Notes: generated from the sequence alone by a model not told the origin. DNA of 64,000 nt from Morella rubra (GCA_003952965.2 CM025854.1:22309751-22373750); one strand, 5' to 3'. Shown: positions 23,113-35,826, numbered from the stretch's first letter. Made by a program: numbers and translations.

Positions 23113-25444
23113 GAGAATTGGGCTGTGCAATTCTCTTAACGGGATTAATTAGGACTTATGCCAAAAGGCGAAAGAGAACACTAGGAGGGCTAGCTGCCAA
23201 GCTAGCTCTCTTTTGCGGATTAGACGGGATTAGTTTGATAGGAGAAAAAATAGGTGTCCTTTCCGGTGCGAAAAGACTCATGCACCCTTCTTGGTGAATA
23301 TAGCTTGCGTTAAGGAAAAAGCGAGGTATGGCTTCCACACTCACTACTCGTTGAAATTCCTAGGAGGAAAAATGAGGATAAACTAACTTGAATGTCAGAG
23401 GCCGACTCCAAGGGAAACTCCCTTTTCACTGCTCGTTTTACTTTCAAGTACGGGACCCCAATCGAGCTCATCACAGTTTCGGCCTGGATCCCAGCCCAAG
23501 GCAGTCTAATTAACATATCGTGGGGTCGGCTGGATTTTATTGGCTCTATAATTGGGTAATCTTTTGACCATTTTTGTTAGAGATTGAAGCGTCATTTTTT
23601 ATTTGATCGTGGGTAATCTTTTGACCATAGACGTCACGCTGCATGACCTTAGGCTCTCTTTTTAGTAATAGGGTGCACACGTGACCGAGATTACAACACA
23701 CAAAATTCTTTTAAATGTTCAAATAACCAAAATACCCTCCCTTAATTTAATGCGAAAACTTCAACGGAGAAATGATTTAGTCAAAAAATAATATAAAGAG
23801 GTTTCAAGAATTTAAAATATAATTTCATTGAAGTAAAGAAATTAGTCTACTAAAAGCTAAAACTGTAGACTATTAATAGAATATTGGACCCTAGCTTTTG
23901 AGCTCATAAGCTTCTTTTTAAGGCCTTATCTTGTCTTTTTCCTATCTCAGGGCCATCCTTACCATTCGACTAACATCAAGACTTCAATATTGTATAAGAT
24001 TAAACATAGCACATGTAAAATGCATCATAGGTTATAAAATCATGCATGCAAATTCATTCAACCAATTTAATGCTCAGCCCGTGGCCTTCCCTTCCTCCCA
24101 ATACAAATTATGACCAATGATGTGGTCTACAGACCTAACAAAATCATCTTAAGCATGAAATATAACTACATAGCACATTCCTTACAAATAACCAAAGATG
24201 GGCTAATATTTTCACATGCAATCTTTCATCACATATTATCTAATGTCAAAAACCTAACTTAACAACATTTTTCTTGTATCCAATGCGTTCAGCCTAAGAT
24301 CTAATATATTAGCAACAAAAAGGCATAAGCAACATGATTTTTCCCAACTCAAACGAGGCTAAACACCCCTTGCCTCAAGTTTGGCCTTTTTTTTTTCTTC
24401 CCTTTCCTTTCCTCCTCTTTTTCTTATATTTTTCTTCTCTTTTCTCTCTTTTCTTTCACTTTCTCTCTCTCTAGAATTTTGGGTTCTCTCTCTAACTTGA
24501 GCAAAATGAGCTAATCTCTCTCACTTATTTATAGATTGCAACTTAGGCCACTTGTCAAACATGCTAAGTCTCCTTAAGCCATTTGTCACACATGCTAAGT
24601 CTCCTAAGCCACTTGCCACACATGCAAGAAATAGGTGGCATTAGAGAGTGATTTACAAGTGTCACACATGCACAATTTTTTTTATTTAATATAATTATTA
24701 TTGTAATTTTCAATTAAAACTAAATTTTCATTTGCTAAAAATAATTTACAAAGCTTAAAAATTATTTAAGACATTAAATTTATCAATCCTATTAGTTAAA
24801 TAATTGGCAAGATAATTAATATAGATTTATTCTGCAACTTAGTTAGAAATTAAGGCAATGAGACTAAAAAAAAATTCATAAAATTTTCAAATGAAGATAT
24901 TGGTATTTCATAAAATAGAAATATACCAAAGTATCATATATGCATTTTATTTAACCTAAAAAAATAACAACAAACATTAAGAAAATAATTAAAGATATTA
25001 AGAATATAAATTTTCTTATTAGCAAATTTTTGACACAAAGGCAACAAATGGAAATTAAGTCAAGAATAGGTAAGAAATGTATTTCTTAGGATATTTCCAC
25101 ATTAAATAAAATATAGCATCTAAGCTTAGCAAATAAAAATCAAATATCGAGATTAAAGCTGCAATTTCTGAAAAACTAAAGAAAATGCCAACAAAATTAA
25201 CTTATCATTAAATAGAATATTTATTAATGAAATTTCACTCATTAGAAATTTTAAAATCTAATAGATAACAAAAGTTTCAAATAAGGGGTATTAATAATGA
25301 CATTTCATAAAATATTAACATGTAAAGATAATCTACAAGATTAATAATTTCACATCTTCATAAAATCATCTCACTTTCACTTTAATTAAGATAATTTTTT
25401 TTTAAAAAAAATAAACAGGAGGGGTATTACAATAGAAAGCTTCA
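23113..25444. other. Sequence inserted into or unique to the left GH3-flank copy; no gene recognised
   Basis: The paralogous copy runs from 'gagagaattgggct' almost directly into the 36040 block, whereas here about 2.3 kb intervene. The insert has AT-rich text (24640-25400), a CT-rich tract (24385-24480) and ends 'aggaggggtattaca', which could be a decayed LTR in reverse orientation (TGTAATACCCCTCC on the minus strand). No LTR partner or coding domain was identified. 23195-23210 holds the short palindrome agctagctgccaagctagct. Confidence 0.4.
24544..24636. repeat. Short tandem repeat, three ~30-bp units
   Basis: 'gccacttgtcaaacatgcta', 'gccatttgtcacacatgcta' and 'gccacttgccacacatgc' follow one another with 'agtctcc(tt)aa' between. 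Confidence 0.75.
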
Positions 25445-25720
25445 TTTAATTGACGGGTGTTAGATCGTTGAAAAGCTTCGTATTAACGGGGGTTGATAGC
25501 TGAAATTCTACTGAAAGCTTAATTAGTGAGACTTATTCTTTTTGTTGAAATCCACGGCCACCTTATGAATACATGTGATGAATATATGCGGTAAAGAAAA
25601 ATATATTTGTTCTTGATACCTTTATTATAGAAAAAAATTATTGTAAACTCCTTATTGATAAATTAAGATTTGACTGGATCCCGTAGTTTTGAGTTTCTAG
25701 TTTGAAGGTTAATTTTTCAC
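25445..25720. repeat. Copy of the 36040-36275 segment (shared duplication)
   Basis: Shared landmarks in order are 'ttagatcgttgaaa', 'aaaagcttcgtattaacggg', 'gctgaaattct', 'gttgaaatccac', 'acatgtga', 'ggtaaagaaaaa', 'ggatcccgtagttttgagtt' and 'tctagtttgagg'. Small indels distinguish the copies. Confidence 0.85.
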
Positions 25721-25784
25721 GTAAAAATTTTAGTGTCTCATCAGTAGGCGTTTGATTATATTTTATGCTAGATGTGTAAGTTGC

Positions 25785-25970
25785 TTATATAAGAGAAATG
25801 CTTGGTGTTCTTCCTACGTTCTTCCCAGGTTCTTCTGGAAAGAATCTAACGGCCCATTATTCATTTTAAAAGTGGGCTCTACACATCCAAAGATCTTGAG
25901 TCGTTGAATTCTTTCCAAGAAGAACATGGGAAGAACCCAAGAAGAACACCAAGCATTTTTTCTTATATAA
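25785..25970. mobile_element. MITE with long terminal inverted repeats
   Basis: The left arm TTATATAAGAGAAATGCTTGGTGTTCTTCC and continuing text to about 25850 is mirrored in the right arm, which ends AACACCAAGCATTTTTTCTTATATAA at 25970. About 60 bases each side can pair, around a short unpaired centre. It has no coding capacity. Confidence 0.85.
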
Positions 25971-26920
25971 TTTGCACAAATAAAGGGTAGTGTTAGTGTT
26001 TGAATGTTGGTAAGATTCTATGATAAATTTAAGTTTGTAATTTTTTTGGATAAGTTTTGTTTCGAGTGTTCAAGAGGTTGAGTAGTTTTTCAAATTTGAA
26101 GAGAGGTGAGGATATTGTCACGAAGATAAGCTAAAATCAAGGAGTTGGTTTGAGAAATTTTCGGATTGTGATCTTGCCTGTCTGCCGCTCGCCTCATGGC
26201 TGGCTCAAGCCAAGTCTGTGAGGAAGTTACAGATTCAACTCACCTGTTTGTCGCCCTCCAATTAGCTTGAGCCAAGCCTCTGATAATCTTACAGATTCAT
26301 TTCGCCCTCCTGGCACCCGCCTCCTCGCTCGAGTGAGATTCTTTTAGAAGTAATAAATTCATTTCGCCTCTTACCACCCTACCTTAGCTCGAGCTAACTT
26401 TGGTGATTTTGAAAAATAATTCTCTCCTTTTAGAAATTTTATATTCCCTCGTTTCAGAGGGCTTATGGTTAATCGTACTTAGCGGGTCTGAATTGGATTA
26501 CTCGAATTATTATATTGAAATAGTCAGAGTCAAGCTACTGGAAATTGCTCATGTTTAAATATTCATCATTGCAAGATTTTATTTTTTAGTAAATTTTTTG
26601 TGACTGCAAGCTTGGAGTGAATTTTTACCATTCAAAGATTTCTACTTCGTAAATAAAATCATGTCTCCTTGAGTTATTGATAATTTTCCTTGTCATTGTT
26701 TTTAAAACAGAGGAAAAACTCTTATTCAACCTTTAGGTGTTAATTAGGGATATACAGGATTTTTTAGGTAGAAGATATTCAGCTATGTGTTTTGTTTATT
26801 ATATTGAGTTGAAGGATTCAACCAGATAGTAATCTGATGGTGATTGAAAGAAATTGAGCGGAAAAGTTATTAGGGGATATTAGGCTACGTGTCGATAAGA
26901 GTGTCTTCGATCATGCTATG

Positions 26921-26998
26921 ACTCGAGCGCCAACTTCTGAAAGCCGCCAACCATATTAGCCAATCCGACGACACTGTTTTCACTTTCTCGAAGGATCC
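26921..26998 (-). pseudogene. Fragment of GH3 beta-glucosidase exon 2
   Basis: 'gactcgagcgccaacttctgaaa', 'cgccaaccat', 'ccgacgacac' and 'ttctcgaaggatcc' match the complement of exon 2 around 34346-34423. The order relative to the exon 1 fragment (20.99 kb) is not the order of the source gene, so it was moved separately or rearranged. Confidence 0.75.
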
Positions 26999-28308
26999 AC
27001 TGCAACACAATTCACTACTGTACGTGGTATTAATTTTTAATAAATTAGTTCATGGCATACAACTTTAAACAGAATGATCTTTGTAGTATATTTTTTTTAT
27101 ACATAAAATTCATTTTTTTTTATAAAAAATTAGCCAACTAATAAAATACTGACATAGATTAAAGGTTAAGATATCTATTTTTAGATTAAATAGCTTAACC
27201 TAAATCTTGTTCTTGTTAATAAACTAACTTTTGATAAACGAAAAAATTTGTATGTAAAAAAAAAAGAACCACAAGGACCGTCACATTGAAAATTGTACTT
27301 AAAGACTGATTTGTTAAAAGTCAATACCATAAGATCTGTATTAGTAATTAAGTTTTAATATTTTAATTCATTTTCTTAATAGTTTTATTAGAATTCAGGT
27401 CAAGTCACTACATATTAATAGCCTTTGTCATCCACTTGATCAAACACAAATATTTAACCAAAGAAAGTACCCACACAAAGATTACCTTTAAACCTAACAA
27501 TAACACTAACTTTAGACAAACAGCCAAATATCTAAATCACCCCAGTTACTTTCCCTGTGTTTTTGGCAGGTCACTAGAGTAGGCAAAAAGGGTTGCAGAG
27601 AGGTCCAGACTTCAGAAGCAAAGCACTTGGCATGTTTCCACCAGAGAAACTCACCGGCAGCTCGGATTAGAGGAGAAAATGATGGGCACGTGAGATCCAC
27701 ACACCGTTCGTTCATCTGCTGGTTGGTGCAGACACATTCTCCAGTCGATGCAGAAGTCATCCCTGTCGGTCGTGGTCTTCAAAATCAAGTCGGAAGAAAA
27801 TCCCGAAATAGGGATTTATTGGAAGTTTTGGCCAGAGAGGACCAGATCAGAGGAAGAGGGTGGGGAGGCAGGAAGCCGAAGGGAGTGTTTGGAGAAGGGG
27901 GGGGACAGTCGGTAATGGGGGAAGAGATTCTAGAGGAGCTGGAAGAACCTTTCTCTAGAATAGGCGCAAAGCCAGAGAGTTCAGCTGCTGATCTTCCATT
28001 CATTTCATCAAGGGGGAATACCCGTTGTTGCAGGCAGCGTGGAGATGACAAATGAGTAGATTGCACAAGTCTCGGAGAAAACTTTGTGCTGTAGGCAAGA
28101 AGGAGATTGGGAGTATATATGTAAATCTTATTATTAATAAGCACGGGATTCATATGTTCCATCTCTATTTACTCTATAAAAGGCATGGAATTTTCCGAAG
28201 ATTCGAAAAACGATACAAGGATACTGTGCATAATTATACCCACCACTGTTAGTTTTGTCTCTTTAAACACACGGATGCTTATTTTGATCCTGTTGTGAAC
28301 AAGGTTTT
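26999..28308. other. No gene recognised
   Basis: AT-rich to 27520. A 142-codon plus-strand frame (27627-28055) is Gly/Glu/Arg-rich and overlaps a 125-codon antisense frame. I recognise neither, and neither has supporting splice structure. Confidence 0.4.
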
Positions 28309-28526
28309 GGCTGTGTTTGTTTCATATCTCAAAACGTTTTTAAAAACTTCTCACTCTTTTATCAATTTCAATACTTTTTCACCTATCCTAATAATTTTTT
28401 CATTAATTCCAATACCTTTTCACTCATCCAATAACTTTTTACAAATTTCAAACTTTTAGAATCTACACTACTTCTAAAAAAAATACAAACGCAAAAACTA
28501 TTTTGAGATCTAAACCAAACATAGTC
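28309..28526. mobile_element. MITE, GGCTRTGTTTG-type terminal inverted repeats
   Basis: The left end 'ggctgtgtttgtttcatatctcaaaa' is complementary to the right end 'ttttgagatctaaaccaaacatagtc' with a few mismatches. The inside is AT-rich with repeated 'aataactttttac'-type text. It resembles the outer part of the element at 35265-35826. Confidence 0.7.
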
Positions 28527-28889
28527 TTTAAATTTCCGTGGATATAAGTGCGATTATTATAGTTTAGGGAAACCTATAGTTTGACTGTATACCAGATGCC
28601 CATGAATACTTTCGCAACAAACAATAATATTATAATTGCATAGGTTAAAAAAAAAAAAAAACAAATATCTATTTTCTACTGGGAGAATGCATTTATACCG
28701 TGCATAAAGGGGAAAAAAATTTCCGTGCATACAAACTGCTATTAGGCGGTTTTGTGGAATCCAACCCAAGGGGAATAACAAGCCGTTCATCATCATTCAA
28801 TTGAGAAAAATAATTACAAATAAACGTAAATCAAAAGTTAGGCAAAAACATTCAAGATCGGCTTAAGTCACAACCAGTCCAAGCAATAC

Positions 28890-29101
28890 CCTGGGAATAC
28901 ATTAGGGGTGGCCGCTCTGGGGGATTCTTGAACTTGCGTGTAACAGTCCAAGCCAGGTTCTTATCTGCATCAATTGTTCGATCCATGTCACTGGTAAAGG
29001 AGGCAATACAACCAATCTATCGAAGCCATTGGTCTTCCAGATATCCACTGTCAGCGACTGAACCAGCTCCATCCAAGCTCCGAGTTATCACCACCGCACA
29101 A
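28890..29101 (-). pseudogene. Decayed C-terminal exons of the GH3 gene
   Basis: Just beyond the stop at 29102 the minus strand still shows GH3 C-terminal-domain scraps in different frames: ISGRPMASIDWL near 29045 (family ISGRPxVI..SIDAL) and LPVTWIEQLM near 29000 (family LPxTWF..VDQLPM). The long spacer between these motifs in the family is largely gone, so sequence has been deleted as well as frameshifted. Confidence 0.6.
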
Positions 29102-32100
29102 TTAAGGCTCTGCAAAAGATATATCTGGATGTGCTAAGGTATCTGCCGATGGACATTGCTCATAGACCACTTCCGTTTCATCTCCCACTTTTTCTTTGAT
29201 AGCTTCCAAGATGGTTGTACCTGAAACACGATGATGTGATAAGTTCAGTAGCAATGCGCATCCAAGGAATTACTTACACCAATAATCAAAAGACCAATGT
29301 CTAAGCTGACATATTGGGTAATAATTTTCACACAGGAACAATGTAATTGCGTACCAATTCCAATCTTTCCGCTGCCTCCATACTTGGTAGCTGTCCACCC
29401 TCCACATTGATACCCAAGATTATCAGCATGCGTTCCAGCAACAAGAATTCTTTTAGCATTTCTGTCTAATGGAAGAAGGGGTTTCTTAGGATCCTTTCCA
29501 TTTTGCAAAAGAACCAAGGACTTGCGCACTGCTTCACGTGCTAGATCTCTATGCAACTGCAGAAAATATTCGACCTAAAACTTCATCTCGGGTTGGGAAA
29601 AAAAAAATCAGTTCGGGCTAGATCTTGAACTTGGATGCTAGAAGAAGAATCCAATTACCTCCAACACGCATTATAATATGAAGTATTGTAAACCATAACA
29701 ACAAAAACAGAATATTTTCTAAAAGAACCAAGAACTTGTGGACTGCTTCACATGCTAGATCTGTATTGAGCTCCAGAAAATTTCAAAACCAAACCTTTAT
29801 ATCAGCAATGAAGTAATAAATTAGTTGGGTTTGCATATTGTAGTTAGGTGCTAACTAAAAGATCCAATTATCTTTAACATGCATTATAGTGTAGTATCTG
29901 CTGAATCCTAAAAATAAAAACAGTAGCAATGCAACAGTTTCTATTTCTTTATCTGGATCCACACGTTTGGAGAATTCTAGGAGGTTCGCCGCCTTTAGAA
30001 TCCCTTAGTCCTCTTGCCTTCTTCACGCCATATGCCAATCTCCCTTCTGCCTTCCATCTATTATAAACATACACTGAGATGAACCTTTTCTGAATCAGTC
30101 CTTTACTTTTCCTTTTCGCATAAGATCAAAACCAATTTTTTTTAGCATCTTTTTCTCAAATTGGAACTTATCTACACCAGTTCTAGGGAGAATGGTTGGA
30201 TGGCCTGAACCAGTGCCTGAAAGCCTAAGTAGAGAGTTACTGTGAATGCTGCAAATTTAACTTCACTCTCAACTGAAATCCCTTGCACTAGTTTATTATA
30301 TAGATGAATGGATCTCTGGCAGCTACACACAGAAAGAGAGGATAATCTAGAATGAAGAGACATTAAAGGGAGAGATGACTGATTCAGCTTGATGGAAAAA
30401 AGGAATGCTGCTGCATCTTTTAAAGTTACCACATTTTAAAAAGGCAATGCATGCTAAATTCGGAAAATCGTACCTTGCAACCAACTCTATCGAGCAAAGT
30501 TCTATCTGCGAAAGGAAATTCAAAAAGACCAGCAACAAACTTCACTCTAAGTATTCGTTCAACGGCATCATCAATCCTGGCTATTGGTATCTCCCCCGAT
30601 TGAACCAGAAATATTAAATCGTTCACAAACAATTCATATCTAAGAGGCACCATCACCTGCACATATTCTCAGTTAGGCAAAGGAAGACAAATAAAGGAAG
30701 CAACCCTAGTTTAAGCTCTGGAATGGAGGATCAATCTCTACCACGTCTATTCCTGCATTAATGGCAGAGGAAATGCAGAGACGATAGTTTGAGCCGTAAG
30801 GTTCACAAAGTTCGTCAATTCCTTCCCAATCAGAAAGTACAAAACCCTGCAGGAGAATATTGCCCGCAGATTTACTCAGATTTGCAGCTACTGTACTCTC
30901 AGAACCAACAAAAACAAAGGAAATTTATTACTGTAATATAATAACTCTAATTGATTCCCTCCACCCCCTACATTAAAGAACCTTTTTTTTTCCTACTTCA
31001 ACCCAGCTGTTAAAGACACGTCACACATGCTTTCAGTTTAGATACGTACTTTCAGTTAAGAAAACAGAAAAGCAGAAAGATGGAAAGAAATGAGGAAACA
31101 AGACTAGATGTTTATCTTTTCATTTAATCGATTAAGAAGAAGAAAATCTCGAGACTGTAAAGCTAGCAAATAATAAAGCAAAATGAGCCAAAAAGGGCCA
31201 TAACAAGAAAAATAGATATGTTAAAGATTTTGATTATCAGTACTTTTACCTTAAAACCTAGCTTATCTTTTAGCACTTCTGAGAGGAGAAAGTGATGACC
31301 ATGCAGTTTACGCCCATTCCAGCTAGAATAGGACACAATTATAGTGCAAACTCCCTGAGAAATACAATCCAGATAAGGTGCCATATGGATCCTTTCTAAG
31401 TCCTCATATGATGATGCGGTATTCCCCTCATTTTTTCCCCCGTCACAGCCCCCATCTCCAACAAAATGTTTTGCACTAGCAATTACATGGTTTCTGGAAG
31501 CAAAAGTGGGATTATGAGAAAAAGTCGAAGGATGGTGCTGGCACTGGACTTGAAAATCAACGTCAAATTATGAGCAGAAAGAACAACGCAAGGTAAGTGC
31601 AGAGCTTGGAATTATAAGAGGTTTGGTTGTATAACTATTTAAGAATCAAAGGATATGTAAAAGGACCATATTGTTTCCAATACACACTATGATGTAGCAA
31701 AAGACAAAGACCGTATTGTTTCCAAACCTTCCTGAATTCCAAGTGAATTTCGAACCAGTTGATTGAAGAGCCAAGACTCATTGGTTTGAGCAAAAGACAA
31801 AGAAGGAAAAACAAATTGCTCTTCAGTTGTCATATTTTTCCCCCATCCGCTACTTTTATCCACAGATGATGAATTTGGAAAATGAACTTGCAAATGGAGT
31901 AATTTTACTTAAAGATACCAAATTTTAAGTCATTAAGAGATGCACTAGAGACAATATCAACGGCTTAATCATCTCCACCTCCCAGCCAAAAAAGGGTAGC
32001 CTTTTGGGTGTTCACAAGGTGGCTGGCCCTGCAAGCCTGTGACAAGTGAAGTCATCTTTTTCACAATCTCAGTATCTTCACTGTAACTCTCATAACATCT

Positions 32101-34819
32101 CCCCCATCTGGGATCTCTGCATACCTGTCAGCAAATGAATTTTTTTGAAAATCTGTTGTTCCCAAAAGAAAGTTGTAGGGAAGAAATATGCAGAAAGAGA
32201 TAGAAGAATAATATTAATAGGTTCTAGTCAAACTCCGGCTTGAAGTTTGAACTACCTGGTGTGGTATCTTATAGGAAGATATTTTTTGGTATAATCTTAC
32301 GTCTCATTCAAATACAAAATCTTCTTTCATATTCCAATAATTTTGTCTGCATGAACTCAGCTGGCCTCAGTAAAACTACAACAAAAATTTCATTGATACA
32401 GATACACATATCATGCACCCCCCACCACACATGTATATGTGATTTTGAAGAGAAATTTGTTGGAGGAGGGCACCTAGCACACCACAGAATGCAGTACATA
32501 ATAAGGTCCTTTTAGCTTAGCACGGTGTGAGGATTTTGACCTTTTACAACCATAATGTGACAATGAGGAGTCCTATGGTTTAGGAATGTGAAGGATGATT
32601 TGAAGACCCGCAGGTCATAAGGTATCGAAAGTGACATACAGGCCTACAAGTTTACCAAAAGTAGCAACCTAAAGAGAGCAAATGGCAAGACAGTATTCAA
32701 GTTACCGTAGGAAGTATTCAGGGTATATGATAAGTGGCTATTGCACCCAGAGCCAGTGTTCTCCTGTCACATTCCATGGATCATCCCCAAGGATAACAAA
32801 ATATCATTTCTTTTTGAAAATTCTTGTTGAGTAGCTATTACACCTGGAGAAATTGGGCAACCTCATCTTTTCTAAGAAAATTTGAATATGAGAGGCTTGT
32901 AGCCTAAAAAATCTGATAAAGACATTGCTGTTTGTACCTTATTTAGCAAGCTTCTGAAAATTTAAGCAAGGTTAGTTTCTTACTACACTAATCAACTAAA
33001 TTATTTAATTGGTAGCAACATTCATAGACAAAACTTTGTCAATATTATGTGCAAACTTTGCCAAGCTCTAACGACTGCAATCTTCTTCTAATCAGAGACC
33101 CATTGCCAAATTGCAAGCAACTATGTGATATAACGATCTTCTCATCATTTAAATAAGTTTGTTAATTTCTTTACACAGAAAGAGCCGACTAAATTATTGA
33201 AATGATGATGAAATTCAAACACAAAACTCAGTCAACATCATCTGCAGACATGGCAAGCCATACACTACTGCAGTCTTCTTCCAGTTACGAATCCATTGCC
33301 AAATTGCAAGCACCTACGTGTTTACAGAGTTGTTCAACCCGGAGGAAGCTTTACATGATTTGTATCAACTCTACTTATTTTATCAGTTATGTCAACCAGT
33401 AAACCACTTTAAAACAAATGTCCCAGCCAAATGCTAGATGTATAGTACTTACAGCCACACAAGGAGCAAAAGTACAGTGGATGCCGCTTGCCCTAATTTC
33501 AATCGCTGTTGCTTCCCCAATCTTCCGACACAAATCTGCATCCCTGTTCTAATGTCAAAACTATAAGCGATTCTGAAGCTACAAGACCACTAACCTTTCA
33601 TTTGGCGGTTATAGTTCTTTGTAAAGAAGTAAAGAAGTACAAGAAGATTAGCTGCTATAGTTCTTTGTCATTTAGCTTCCCCAGAAATGAAATCATTGTT
33701 TGCCCCATGTTTCAACTACTAAATGATAAATTGAGCTGGTGTTTCTCAGCCTACATCGACGTTGTGATTAAGAGTTTTTTTTTTAATTAGGATTAAGCCT
33801 CCTGGTATAAAAGAGAAAGATTGTTATAGAGATTGTAGTCTAGAGAGAGAAAAGAATTAAGGAGGACAAGTTGGTGTGTCTCACGGATATTGGAGAGCAC
33901 CAACTTTGCATGAATCTCTAGTCTCTATCTTGTGCCTCAACAAAAGAATTATAGGATATATAGATTCTTTTGTGTGAGAGAGAGATTTGGGTGTATTAGG
34001 CTTGGATTTTTTGAGTGGTTTTTCCGTAATTTGTTTGCACTCTTGATTTTGAGATTGATGAATTTTTCTTGTCTCTGCACGTGGATATACCTAACCTTGA
34101 GGGAACTACATTAAATTTTGGTATTCTCTGTATGTTTGTTTGTTTTTCTGTGGTTTACCGTACCGTAATCGCGTGATCAATTGCACAACAAAAAGTGACT
34201 ACTTATCTAAGACAGCCGGGATCTGGGACCGAGTCGAACACTAACCTGGTAGCTCCAAGGCCAACATTGTGAGGATATATAGTGGCACCATAGGCATCAT
34301 TGTTACCATGAACCGCGGCAATGCCATATATAAGCGGTATTCCGAGCCGCGACTCGAGCGCCGACTTCTGAAACCCGTCAACCATTTCGGCCCATTCCGA
34401 CGACAGAGCTTTCTCGATAGGTCCATTGCCAGGACCACTGACCATACTTCCTGCAAATAGTCCACCAATTGTATAACAGTGATAGCTAAAACATATACCT
34501 AAATACACAATCATCTAAATAGCTAGAAGTACACTCAAACTTCCATATTTTTATTTTCTGTATCTACTGTACAATAAGAGAACGCATTTTCTGATAAACT
34601 TGAACGCATACACACCCACAAGCAAGAAGTAAATTTTACACACACAGAGAGGAGGGTACCGATGGAGAGGTCATTGATGGCGTCGGGGGTGGCCACTTGG
34701 AGCTCAATCTGGGTCATCTGGCCTACCTTCTCTTCCAATGTCATACGAGAAAGAAGGTCTTTGATGCGAGCCTCTACGGGTGCTTTGGGGTCTCTGTAAA
34801 CGCGATCCACGCCCTCCAT
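29102..34819 (-). CDS. GH3 beta-glucosidase / exo-beta-glucanase-like protein, C-terminally truncated, nine exons
   Basis: Exons (minus): 34819-34660, 34450-34246, 33543-33453, 32124-31979, 31493-31250, 30846-30742, 30656-30474, 29556-29355, 29220-29102. All junctions are GT..AG and phases close perfectly, giving 484 codons plus TAA; complete relatives have about 600-630. The start [11 protein letters not shown] fits family members without a signal peptide. The (alpha/beta)8 barrel is present: [22 protein letters not shown] (substrate-binding Lys-His) and the nucleophile Asp in GFVLSDWEG. Two defects stand out. The conserved Asp of YGIDAVHG, which binds the glucose in the active site of barley ExoI, is Ala here (GIAAVHGNN). 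The C-terminal domain carrying the acid/base Glu is cut off by the stop. Family members release glucose from beta-glucans or glucosides. Catalysis here is doubtful; the product may be a pseudo-enzyme or the locus a young pseudogene. Confidence 0.85.
29505..29910 (-). repeat. Tandem duplication covering the 5' half of GH3 exon 8 and its intron
   Basis: 29505-29695 ('agaaccaaggacttgcgcac' ... 'aatccaattacct...cacgcattata') is repeated, diverged, at about 29720-29905 ('agaaccaagaacttgtggac' ... 'gatccaattatct...catgcattata'). The second copy has lost the exon's clean frame and looks like intron filler. Confidence 0.75.
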
Positions 34820-34927
34820 CTCAATTATTCTGATCAACCTTGTCAGCGTGGAGACAAAACAAGCAGACAGCAAATGGACATTTGACGCATTGAGAAGGCC
34901 AGGAGAGTGAAATTATAGACAGGGGGA

Positions 34928-35264
34928 GAATACGCGTGTGAAAGGATTTGCCGGCGCCCATGTGGTCACCACAAAACAACTCACTTGAGTTCCAAAAGAA
35001 AAACAAAAGCAAAAAGTGCAGCGCCATTTTTCTAACCCGCGCATGTGGTTTCATTTGTCCACATAGAAGAAGAGGGTACGACTGAGGCAAAGACCAAAAA
35101 AGAGTAGTGATCACACAGAGAAACAGTTTAAAAAAAATAAAAAATAACAGAGAAACAGTGCGGCAAAAAAAATAATTAGGAGAAATAATTGAAGAATCTT
35201 TCTACCTACTACTGTGAACAGAGAAGCAGAGCGGCCAAACAATAACGAGTCAGGGAGGGAAAGG
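34928..35264. repeat. GH3 5' flank, source copy of the 22.57-23.1 kb duplicate
   Basis: It starts at the uninterrupted empty site 'ggggagaatacgcgtg' and continues through 'ggcaaagaccaaaaaagag' into the repeat-unit zone. It probably contains the GH3 promoter, though I see no clear TATA box. Confidence 0.7.
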
Positions 35265-35826
35265 CTATGTTTGTATAATTTATAAGGAAATTAGTCACTA
35301 AATTTATATATGTTGACGATTTAATTATTAAATTTTATTTTTTTACTATATGGTCACTGAGAATATATAATTGTGACGATTTGGTCCTTCCGTCAAATAT
35401 CCCGTTAATTTTTAACGGAATAAAACGCGGTTGACCGATACACGAAGCGGTCGATCGCTACAAGTTACCGTTGCCGCAACGATAAACAAACCGATCGACC
35501 GCTATTCCGTTTAAAAATTTAACGGAGGTTTGACGGAAGGACCAGATCGTTACAACTATATATTTTTAATGACCATATAGTAAAAAAATGAAACCTAGTG
35601 ATTAAATCGTCAGGTACTAAAATCTAGTGACCAAATTGTCAATTTTTTAATTTTAAAAATTTTCAATCACTTTTTCATCGATTCTAATAATTTTTTACAA
35701 GCTCTAATAATATTTTACAAACTTCAACAACTTTTAACAAACGTCTTACAAATGCTAAGAGAATCTACACTATCTCTAACAAAAACAAATACAAAAAATA
35801 TTTTCAAAATCAAACCGAACGTAACT
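35265..35826. mobile_element. MITE containing a second nested fold-back element
   Basis: Outer ends 'ctatgtttg' (35265) and 'aaccgaacgtaac' (to about 35825) match the 28309-28526 MITE ends. AAAGG flanks both sides (35260-35264, 35827-35831) and may be the target duplication. The paralogous left copy near 23033 lacks it and reads through. Confidence 0.65.
35286..35645. mobile_element. Fold-back element with long imperfect inverted arms
   Basis: The left arm (ttagtcactaaatt, ttgacgatttaat, actatatggtca, gatttggtccttccgtcaaa, taacgg) is mirrored by the right arm (ccgttt, tttgacggaaggaccagatc, tgaccatatagta, gattaaatcgtca, tctagtgaccaaatt). The arms are about 130 bp each around a GC-richer centre with CGATCGACCGC motifs. 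It interrupts the MITE at 35265-35826. Confidence 0.8.

Noticed and set aside
22998..23297. 99-codon frame
   Set aside because: Runs through a tandem repeat array and is Lys/Glu-rich only because of it.
23150..23350. Possible organellar insertion (text with agctagctgccaagctagct)
   Set aside because: Style hinted at organellar DNA, but no gene or tRNA could be identified to support it.
23660..25431. Solo LTR ending ...ggggtattaca
   Set aside because: The end is suggestive but no matching start or target duplication could be fixed.
27627..28055. 142-codon plus frame and 125-codon antisense frame
   Set aside because: Overlap each other in GC-richer DNA, no motif recognised, no splice context.
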